Shown: one piece after another, positions 55,053 through 60,888 of the stretch | Layout of the letters: each line of letters starts with the position of its first letter | How positions within the stretch are numbered: the first letter of the stretch is position 1 | Source of the DNA: an uncultured Candidatus Saccharibacteria bacterium | Lineage (GTDB): Bacteria; Patescibacteriota; Saccharimonadia; Saccharimonadales; Saccharimonadaceae | DNA: 60,888 nt | Direction of reading: 5' to 3' | NCBI GenBank assembly: GCA_947367565.1 | Contig: CANBEI010000002.1 | Location: 1 to 60,888, forward strand | Made by a program: the position numbers and the translations under genes | The notes under the pieces: generated by a model | Seen by the model: the letters and a program-made list of their open reading frames with translations, nothing else | Told to the model about the DNA's origin: nothing | The model's database searches: none

Positions 55053-56795
55053 TTAGTCGAGATCATCTTCAGCGTCGAAGGACGCATTATCCGACGTATT
55101 CTCTTCGATCGGTTGCGTGATCTTGGTAGAAGCGTCTATGTCTTCCGGAATTTCGGCGGCAGCATCCCTGACGACCGTTTTCTTCTCGGCCAAAGCCTGG
55201 AACGGATCAACGACAGCTTTAACCAGATCATTGATCGTTTCCGTCACAGGTTTGCCGTTCAGAGCTTCGTTCTCCAGATTAGCTTTCTTCATCAGCTGGG
55301 GAATATCTCCTAAAACACTGGTCAAGAGATTACCTTCGCCGCTACTATTGCCGTTGAAATCATAGAAGGTAGCCTTCTCGCCAACGCTTGCCATAGCCTG
55401 GGCAACATTCGTTGCAACCTGAATCTGAATATCGCGCTCGATCTCAAGCTTCTTGATCTCAAAGTTAACGCGATCATTCGCAGCCTGCGCATCAGACAAA
55501 GCACGAGCGGCTTCAGCCTCAGCCTTACCTTTGGCTTCGATCGCTTCAGCTTCAGCTTTACCTTTAGCGCTAATTGCAGCAGCTTCGGCTTCACCGGTCA
55601 AACGAGTCTTCTCGGCTTCAGCATTCGCCTCCATGCGAATTGCTTCGGCGTCGGCCGCAGCCTGAGTTTTCTTGGCTTCTGCCTGTCCAGTTGCTTCAGC
55701 CTTGCGAGCGTTAGCTTCACCTTCAGCTTTCTTCAATGCAACACTGGCTTCGGCGTCGGCCGTGATCTGTTTCTGCTGAGATTCGGATTCGGCGCTGATA
55801 ATTGCCTCTTTCTTGGCCGTCTCGGCCTGGGTAATTTTCACAACCTGTTCTTTCTCAGCTGCAAGATTAGCCTGTTCCTGACGCATGACTTCAACCTGTC
55901 CGTTCTTCTCCACGACTTCGCGTTCACGCTCAGCCGCGCGGAGTTTACCGGCTACCGCAGCGTCAGCTTCTGCCTGATCCTGCTCAGCCTTGAAAGCGGA
56001 CTTCTTTACCGAAGTCTCCTTTTCTTTCGCAGCGATCGTCACCTGAGACTCCAACTCAGCCTCTTTGGCGGCACGTTCGGTCTCGGCAGCTTTTTCGCGG
56101 ATTTCCTGATCAGCTTTGGCCGTGATGTTCGCAGCATCGCGCTTCAGAGTTTCACGATCTTCGGCTGCCAAATCCTTGTAATACGTACTGCCATTCGCGT
56201 CGCGTACTTCCTGGATGTAGATCTGGACTTTATAGCCCAGTTCGGCCATCTGCGTAGAGATGTTTTTCTGCACCAAATCATCCAGAGTTTCCTTGCCGAC
56301 CATAACTTCCTTGGGGCTCATAGTTGAGATAACTGCACGCATGCCGCCGGCAACCGCGTTCTTGATAATCTCCTGAATCTCGTCTTTTTTCTTATCCAAA
56401 AATTGACGAATACAAGGCAGGAGACTTTCTACGGTGTCAGCGTTCGGCGCATAGGAAATACCCCAGTCGAGTACAATCTCAACACCGGTGACAGTTTTCA
56501 TAGTGTCATTCGTAACGTTGGCTTTTTCGACGCAAATGTCGAATTTGCGCGCCCGCTGAATAAACGGAATGACGATACTGGCGCCAGCGATTCGGACTCT
56601 GGGAACATAAGTAATCTGCTCTTCGCCGTTTTCGGCTTTGACAGTGACCTTCTTAGTTGCACCGACACCGGTGACGACCAGAACTTCATTGCCGGTGACA
56701 ACTTTCACCATTAAGAGCAGCAGAGCGATAATAAGGATTATTATCGCTGCCCAGGGCAGGATTGGAAGAATAGCAGTAAAGAAATTTTGTATCAT
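55053..56795 (-). CDS. SPFH/flotillin-like membrane protein
   Basis: 580 residues from ATG after AAAGGAGG. An N-terminal membrane helix (ILPWAAIIILIIALLLLMVKVV) is followed by the SPFH/Band-7 domain (EVLVVTGVGATKKVTVKAENG, VRIAGASIVIPFIQRARKFDI). A very long Ala/Glu/Lys coiled coil (about 230-470, e.g. AEATGQAEAKKTQAAADAEA) then leads to an acidic end. Flotillin-like proteins organise membrane microdomains. It has its own promoter and a leader with a TGCACC/GGTGCA hairpin. Confidence 0.88.
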   Translation of the reverse strand: MIQNFFTAILPILPWAAIIILIIALLLLMVKVVTGNEVLVVTGVGATKKVTVKAENGEEQITYVPRVRIAGASIVIPFIQRARKFDICVEKANVTNDTMKTVTGVEIVLDWGISYAPNADTVESLLPCIRQFLDKKKDEIQEIIKNAVAGGMRAVISTMSPKEVMVGKETLDDLVQKNISTQMAELGYKVQIYIQEVRDANGSTYYKDLAAEDRETLKRDAANITAKADQEIREKAAETERAAKEAELESQVTIAAKEKETSVKKSAFKAEQDQAEADAAVAGKLRAAEREREVVEKNGQVEVMRQEQANLAAEKEQVVKITQAETAKKEAIISAESESQQKQITADAEASVALKKAEGEANARKAEATGQAEAKKTQAAADAEAIRMEANAEAEKTRLTGEAEAAAISAKGKAEAEAIEAKGKAEAEAARALSDAQAANDRVNFEIKKLEIERDIQIQVATNVAQAMASVGEKATFYDFNGNSSGEGNLLTSVLGDIPQLMKKANLENEALNGKPVTETINDLVKAVVDPFQALAEKKTVVRDAAAEIPEDIDASTKITQPIEENTSDNASFDAEDDLD

Positions 56796-56889
56796 ACAGA
56801 TACCTCCTTTGAAGAATATTTGCACCCTAATCAACAAAAAACGTTTTTAAGGTGCATAAAATATCTGAGCGAAATTGCTCATTACTTCC

Positions 56890-56918
56890 ATTGTATCACA
56901 CTTTTTATAAAAAGTCAA
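56890..56918 (-). promoter_or_regulatory. Promoter of the SPFH gene
   Basis: On the minus strand TTGACT and TACAAT with 17-bp spacing. Confidence 0.75.
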
Positions 56919-56933
56919 TAGTTATAACACGCC

Positions 56934-58163
56934 TTACCGCGCTCGCCAGATTTGTTCGAGGAAACGAGTACGCATAGTATTGAAATTGCGCTCGGAGATT
57001 GGCATAGTATGGGCGTGAAGACCCCTGAGGAAATCGGCAAAATGGCGATTATCAAGATAATCGGCGGCGTGACGGCGGAAAAATTGATGGATTTCGCTAT
57101 ATTTCACAATACGATAAGGCTTCGCGAGGTGATATTTTTCCAGATTGAAGAGATTATAATCAGGGGTGAAGACGAAATAATGCGCGGTTTTACCATAAAC
57201 TGCATCCGCGGAGTCAGAAATCCGCCCTTCGGTGTATTCTTGATATTTGTTCAGCTGAGAATAATGATCGGATTTAATGCCATTAAGACTGGATTTAATC
57301 TTGTTTTCGATCACGAGGATACTGTCTTCGCTTTCGATCCAGAGGTCGATGTTATGATTGCTTTCGCGGACGATAGCGAAATCGCGACTAAAATCAGCAA
57401 CGCCGAAAATATCGTGCGCAAACTTCGGGAATAAATCTGGGCGATACTGAAAATAGTAGGCGAGTAGATTAGAAAAGGCCAGTTCATCGTTCTCCTTACG
57501 GATAATCTCAAGAAAAGTCGGGTCGGTAGTGCGAGTCGTCTGGCTGGCCGTGAGCTTAGTGGTAGTGTTTTTGGATACCCAGAGATTGCCGTCATCTAGG
57601 ACAGCACGCAAAACGCGATAGGCCTCGGGATCGTTCGCAAGCGAATAATATTTACGCGAGGATTGATTGTCGATTGCTTTGCTGACGGAATTGAGATAGA
57701 AAACCCGCGCCGATGGGTCGTCAGTTGCAAAGTCAGCATCAATCGTCAAGATTAGGCGCGTATCCGGGCGGGGCGTGCGAACCTCGGAGGCGCGAAATGA
57801 GGCGACGGTCGTCGCCAAATCTTTTTCGCCGCCATGATAGATATTGTCACGAAAAATCCGGCTGAGCTGTACCCCAGCGTAGGTAATCTCGCCCGCAGAC
57901 GATGCATCGACCGGAGTCAGACCAGTGGCTCGCGCGATGACTTCGACCGTAGTTTTGCCCTCGAGATTGCGGACGAAGATGACATCAGAAATTGGATGCG
58001 TATCGAGGTCGACTGCTCCGCTCGGAGTAATATAGAGGTAATTCTGGCCGTCATCAGCGCGAAACAAATTGATAACTTCGTGGCCGATGTTCTCGCCCTC
58101 GTCGAGGTAAGCACCAGCGAAAAGCTTATTGATTAAAATTTCAGGAGAAGAATTAGTGTCCAT
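56934..58163 (-). CDS. PD-(D/E)XK nuclease-family-like protein
   Basis: 409 residues. The C-terminal half has HNIDLWIESEDSILVIENKIKSSLNG (about 285-310), where IDLWI-ED..VIENKI matches the D-(E/Q)xK core, and YSQLNKYQEY. The N-terminal half is beta-rich with no known domain. Family members act in defence or repair; no neighbour makes a system. The ATG follows TATAAT by six bases, so the transcript appears leaderless; the ATG six codons earlier would lie upstream of the start point. Confidence 0.65.
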   Translation of the reverse strand: MDTNSSPEILINKLFAGAYLDEGENIGHEVINLFRADDGQNYLYITPSGAVDLDTHPISDVIFVRNLEGKTTVEVIARATGLTPVDASSAGEITYAGVQLSRIFRDNIYHGGEKDLATTVASFRASEVRTPRPDTRLILTIDADFATDDPSARVFYLNSVSKAIDNQSSRKYYSLANDPEAYRVLRAVLDDGNLWVSKNTTTKLTASQTTRTTDPTFLEIIRKENDELAFSNLLAYYFQYRPDLFPKFAHDIFGVADFSRDFAIVRESNHNIDLWIESEDSILVIENKIKSSLNGIKSDHYSQLNKYQEYTEGRISDSADAVYGKTAHYFVFTPDYNLFNLEKYHLAKPYRIVKYSEIHQFFRRHAADYLDNRHFADFLRGLHAHTMPISERNFNTMRTRFLEQIWRAR

Positions 58164-58192
58164 ATCTCTATTATACCACAAAATCTATTTTT
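58164..58192 (-). promoter_or_regulatory. Promoter giving a leaderless mRNA
   Basis: TAGACA, 16 bp, extended -10 TGGTATAAT, then AGAGAT and ATG. There is no room for a ribosome binding site. Confidence 0.6.
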
Positions 58193-58249
58193 GTCTAGAG
58201 GCGAGGCGGTTTTCGCGAGGCATTGGCACCGCTTTATGACATTTTATGA

Positions 58250-58273
58250 CAAAACCCCGCCGAAGCGGGGTGT
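58250..58273 (-). terminator. Terminator of the racemase-family gene
   Basis: ACCCCGCTTCGGCGGGGT followed by TTTG on the minus strand. Confidence 0.7.
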
Positions 58274-58319
58274 CTGTCGTAAAAAGTTGCTTGCCGATAT
58301 GTGATTTAGTCTCCGATCT

Positions 58320-59129
58320 CTAATCGGAGACTTTCCACTGGCCAAGGCATGCCTTGGCCAGTCCGGCAATATGAGCCTGCTTAGAATCGACAACGGAGAG
58401 AGGGCGGTCGCCGTTAGAGTTCAAGATCGACGTCAGGTGAGCCAGGTTAAACTCATCGTAGAGCAACGACAACTCCGTGCAGCCGAGGATAATCGCGTCA
58501 ACTGGCTGCACAGTCAAGATACCCTGAATCATACGCAGGTACCACTTCTGGGTACTTTCAGTGATTTTACCATGGCAGAGCTCACTAAAGATACAATCGT
58601 TCAATATGCTCGCATCAAGACTGCCTGGGGTATCCACGGTTAAATCATACTTCTTGAGGCGGTCTTTTAGAAAATCTCCTTCCATCGTCTCGAGCGTACC
58701 GAGCAGCAAAACCCGGCGCGGTTCGTCCTTACTGTACGCATTCGGATATTTTGCGCGGTTACCGTCAATTAGTTCGACACAGCGCTGACCAATGCAATCG
58801 GCGATATGAATGAAGCGATCAGACCCGATACGCGCCTCAATAGTCGGCGCAATCTTATGAATGGTATTGCTCGCAACCGCAACATATTCCGCGCCAATAA
58901 AAGTCAGCGAATCGGCGACGTTTGCTAAGTAGTAGCCAACATCCTCCCAATCGCCCGCCAGCATATCTTCCCGAACTTCAGCGAAATTAACATCGCGCTG
59001 GATCAGCTCGGCGTTATTGAGCCCGCCAAGTGTTTGGTTAACTAAGTTATGAATGCCAGCAGAGTAGCCGTCCGAAGACTCGTGGCTTAATCCGCCAATG
59101 ACACCAACCGTGTGTAAAATAGAATCCAT
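58320..59129 (-). CDS. Aspartate/glutamate racemase-family protein
   Basis: 269 residues from ATG after AAAGGGGG. N-terminal VGVIGGLSHESSDGYSAGIHNLVN, GAEYVAVASNTIHK, VLLLGTLETM and the C-terminal catalytic box AIILGCTELSLL. Racemases of this fold use two Cys; the first is normally in CNT but here it is SNT, while the second (GCTE) is kept. One-Cys members exist with different reactions or stereochemistry, so the substrate is uncertain. It ends in a hairpin AGTCTCCGAT/ATCGGAGACT. Confidence 0.7.
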   Translation of the reverse strand: MDSILHTVGVIGGLSHESSDGYSAGIHNLVNQTLGGLNNAELIQRDVNFAEVREDMLAGDWEDVGYYLANVADSLTFIGAEYVAVASNTIHKIAPTIEARIGSDRFIHIADCIGQRCVELIDGNRAKYPNAYSKDEPRRVLLLGTLETMEGDFLKDRLKKYDLTVDTPGSLDASILNDCIFSELCHGKITESTQKWYLRMIQGILTVQPVDAIILGCTELSLLYDEFNLAHLTSILNSNGDRPLSVVDSKQAHIAGLAKACLGQWKVSD

Positions 59130-59242
59130 ATGAGATCCCCCTTTCAAAAACTTCAATTTATGGATTTAGCATCAACAAAGCAACTTCTTGTTTTGACATT
59201 AAGCTGCAATAGTGACACTATATTCTTCTATTATAGCACACC

Positions 59243-59271
59243 TTGCTCAAAATGTCAATGTATAGTATAAT
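59243..59271 (+). promoter_or_regulatory. glyS promoter giving a leaderless mRNA
   Basis: TTGCTC and TATAAT with 17-bp spacing, then CCATAC and ATG. Transcription would start on or next to the A of the start codon. Confidence 0.65.
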
Positions 59272-59277
59272 CCATAC

Positions 59278-60588
59278 ATGAGTAAACTAGAAAATATCGT
59301 AAGTCTATGTAAAAGAAGGGGGTTTATATTTCCGGGATCCGACGTTTATGGCGGTATGGCCGGTACATGGGATTACGGTCCTCTAGGCACGATCTTGAAA
59401 CGTAATATGATGGATGCGTGGTGGAATTATTGGGTCGACCAGCGCGATGACATGTATGGGGTGGATGCAGCGATTATTATGAATCCGCAAGTTTGGGAGG
59501 CGTCGGGACATGTCGCGACGTTCGCTGATCCGTTAGTCGAGTGTAAAGAATGCCACGGGCGATTCCGGGCAGACAAATTAGTCGACGGGGCGACGGAGAG
59601 TATTACGACCGAGGAGTTTCTGAAAGCGGACGTGAAATGCCCGACCTGCGGGAAGAAGAATTGGGGTGAGATTCGGAAGTTTAACATGATGTTTAAGACG
59701 CATGTCGGCCCGATTGACGATGATTCAGGCATTGCGTATCTCCGACCAGAGACGGCGCAAGGGATTTTTACGAACTTCAAAAATGTCGTCGATACGATTT
59801 ATCCAGATATGCCGTTTGGGATTGCGCAACAGGGGAAAGCCTTCCGAAATGAGATTTCGCCACGGGATTTCATCTTGCGCGACCGCGAATGCAGCCAGAT
59901 GGAGATTGAGTATTTTGTGAAACCAGACGATTGGGAGCGAGCATTCGAGGAACTGCGCGCGGGTCAGCACGACTTCTTGGAGAATGTAATCGGCTTGCCG
60001 GCAAGTGCGATCCATGAATTGGACGTGCCAGAAGCGGACCGGGCGCATTATTCAAAGCGGACGATTGACTTTATGTTTGATTATCCAAACGGCGAAGAAG
60101 AGCTGATGGGGTTAGCGTATCGGACAGACTTCGACCTGAGCAACATCCAGCGAGCAAGTGGGAAAAATATGGAGTATCGCGACAAGGTGACGGGTGAGAC
60201 GTTTGTGCCGCACGTGATCGAACCTTCGATCGGAGTGGAGCGGTTGTTCCTCGCGATCTTGAGTAATGCGTATACAGAGGAGGAAGGCCGGATCGTATTG
60301 AAATTACCTGCTGGGTTAGCACCATATAAGTACTGCGTGAGTCCGTTGCTAAAGAATAAGCCGGAATTGGTGGAGCGAGCGAAAGAAGTTTATGAGACAT
60401 TGAAGAAGAAATACACGTTCGTGACTTGGGATGATTCGGGCAACATCGGGAAACGCTATAAAAAACAGGACGAAATCGGAACACCGAAGTGTGTCGTCGT
60501 GGACTTTGAGGGGCTGGAAGATGGAACCGTAACCGTACGTGACCGGGATACGACGGAGCAGGTGCGGGTGAAGGTGGAAGAGTTATAA
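59278..60588 (+). CDS. glyS: Glycyl-tRNA synthetase, dimeric type
   Basis: 436 residues, class II. MSKLENIVSLCKRRGFIFPGSDVYGGMAGTWDYGPLG is the N-terminal signature of the alpha2 enzyme; motif 2 lies in IAQQGKAFRNEISPRDFILRDRECSQMEIEYF and motif 3 in IEPSIGVERLFLAIL, with a C-terminal anticodon-binding domain (VSPLLKNKPELVERAKEVYETL ... IGKRYKKQDEIGTPKCVVVDFE). ECKECHGRF and CPTCGKK form a zinc site. It charges tRNA-Gly. Slightly shorter than most, but no motif is missing. Confidence 0.97.
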   Translation: MSKLENIVSLCKRRGFIFPGSDVYGGMAGTWDYGPLGTILKRNMMDAWWNYWVDQRDDMYGVDAAIIMNPQVWEASGHVATFADPLVECKECHGRFRADKLVDGATESITTEEFLKADVKCPTCGKKNWGEIRKFNMMFKTHVGPIDDDSGIAYLRPETAQGIFTNFKNVVDTIYPDMPFGIAQQGKAFRNEISPRDFILRDRECSQMEIEYFVKPDDWERAFEELRAGQHDFLENVIGLPASAIHELDVPEADRAHYSKRTIDFMFDYPNGEEELMGLAYRTDFDLSNIQRASGKNMEYRDKVTGETFVPHVIEPSIGVERLFLAILSNAYTEEEGRIVLKLPAGLAPYKYCVSPLLKNKPELVERAKEVYETLKKKYTFVTWDDSGNIGKRYKKQDEIGTPKCVVVDFEGLEDGTVTVRDRDTTEQVRVKVEEL

Positions 60589-60590
60589 AG

Positions 60591-60773
60591 AAGGATAGGT
60601 GGAGTAGTTAATTCTGGAATGGGAGCCTCGCGCAGGGGCTTCCTTTTGGATTTTGCTCTAGAGAGCCGCGAAAGTTCCGGAGGCGTAACTCCGCTGACTT
60701 TCGCTAAAATCCAAAAAGGAATCCTCTGGCTTAGCTCTTTTATATTCCAGAATTAACTACTCCACCTATCCTT
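60591..60773. repeat. 183-bp palindrome with perfect 30-bp arms
   Basis: 60591-60620 and 60744-60773 are exact reverse complements (AAGGATAGGTGGAGTAGTTA...). Inside are further nested pairs: TTCCTTTTGGATTTT with AAAATCCAAAAAGGAA, GCTCTAGAGAGC, CGAAAGT with ACTTTCG, and CGGAG with CTCCG. No coding frame. It begins two bases after the glyS stop. Confidence 0.9.
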
Positions 60774-60817
60774 CCCTACTGTTTTTTCACATATACTCGT
60801 AAGACGACATGAATAAC

Positions 60818-60847
60818 CATCCACCGGCTTAGCCGGTGGTTTTTCTC
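60818..60847 (+). terminator. Terminator downstream of glyS
   Basis: CCACCGGC, TTA, GCCGGTGG, then TTTTTCT. Confidence 0.8.
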
Positions 60848-60888
60848 TGGACGGGCAGTAGCCCTCTTATTACTAGCAGCCACCAGAG

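Noticed and set aside
56934-58163. Part of a restriction-modification or other defence system
   Set aside because: No methylase, specificity or partner gene is adjacent; the fold alone does not prove defence.

Overview
The window looks like a chromosomal stretch of a reduced-genome bacterium, most likely Candidatus Saccharibacteria (TM7, Patescibacteria). This rests on the style of the flanking genes (dimeric-type GlyRS, GlyA, DUF2335, SPFH and CHAP-fold proteins), two apparently leaderless genes and the phage protein families. It is an inference, not a database result. Standard stop codons are used throughout.

Host left flank (1-3768): tRNA-Phe, a phosphoribosyltransferase behind a structured leader, a DUF2335 membrane protein, glyA, a CHAP-fold protein lacking both catalytic residues, and tRNA-Ala(CGC). 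Host right flank (54936-60888): an SPFH/flotillin-like protein, a PD-(D/E)XK-like protein, an Asp/Glu-racemase-family protein and glycyl-tRNA synthetase, followed by a remarkable 183-bp palindrome.

Between them lie two mobile elements back to back. The first (about 3769-26403) is an integrative, probably mobilizable, island at the 3' end of tRNA-Ala. It carries a large serine recombinase, accessory genes of the kind seen in Firmicutes elements (DUF4314, DUF5049, gamma-glutamylcyclotransferase, a broken amidoligase), a 5-methylcytosine methyltransferase, a replication-relaxation protein, a VirD4/TraG-type ATPase and an MT-A70 methyltransferase. Its right part is AT-richer cargo: surface proteins, lipoproteins, a small tyrosine recombinase and three fragments of a variable C-type-lectin-like domain. 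One fragment has the AAC-rich look of a diversity-generating-retroelement template; two look like variable regions. No reverse transcriptase is present in the window.

The second element (26534-54752) is a 28-kb siphovirus-like prophage in tRNA-Thr(GGT), bounded by 58-bp direct repeats. Almost all its genes run leftward: small early genes, RusA, terminase, a tail-chaperone pair with a classic -1 frameshift site, a MuF protein with a nuclease-like C-terminus, portal, scaffold, capsid, tail tube, tape measure, baseplate, endolysin and a tail protein. The tail-protein gene ends in an invertible segment: two 27-bp inverted repeats, each looking like a tyrosine-recombinase crossover site, flank two alternative 3' coding ends pointing at each other. 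A split tyrosine integrase lies next to it. The prophage also holds rightward RNA units: a structured RNA plus a tRNA-Ser-like molecule with anticodon CCA, a compact sRNA with its own promoter and terminator, and a cluster of degenerate tRNAs.

The strongest candidates for something undescribed are the tail-tip inversion switch, the template/variable-region cassettes around the small recombinase, and the odd prophage RNAs.
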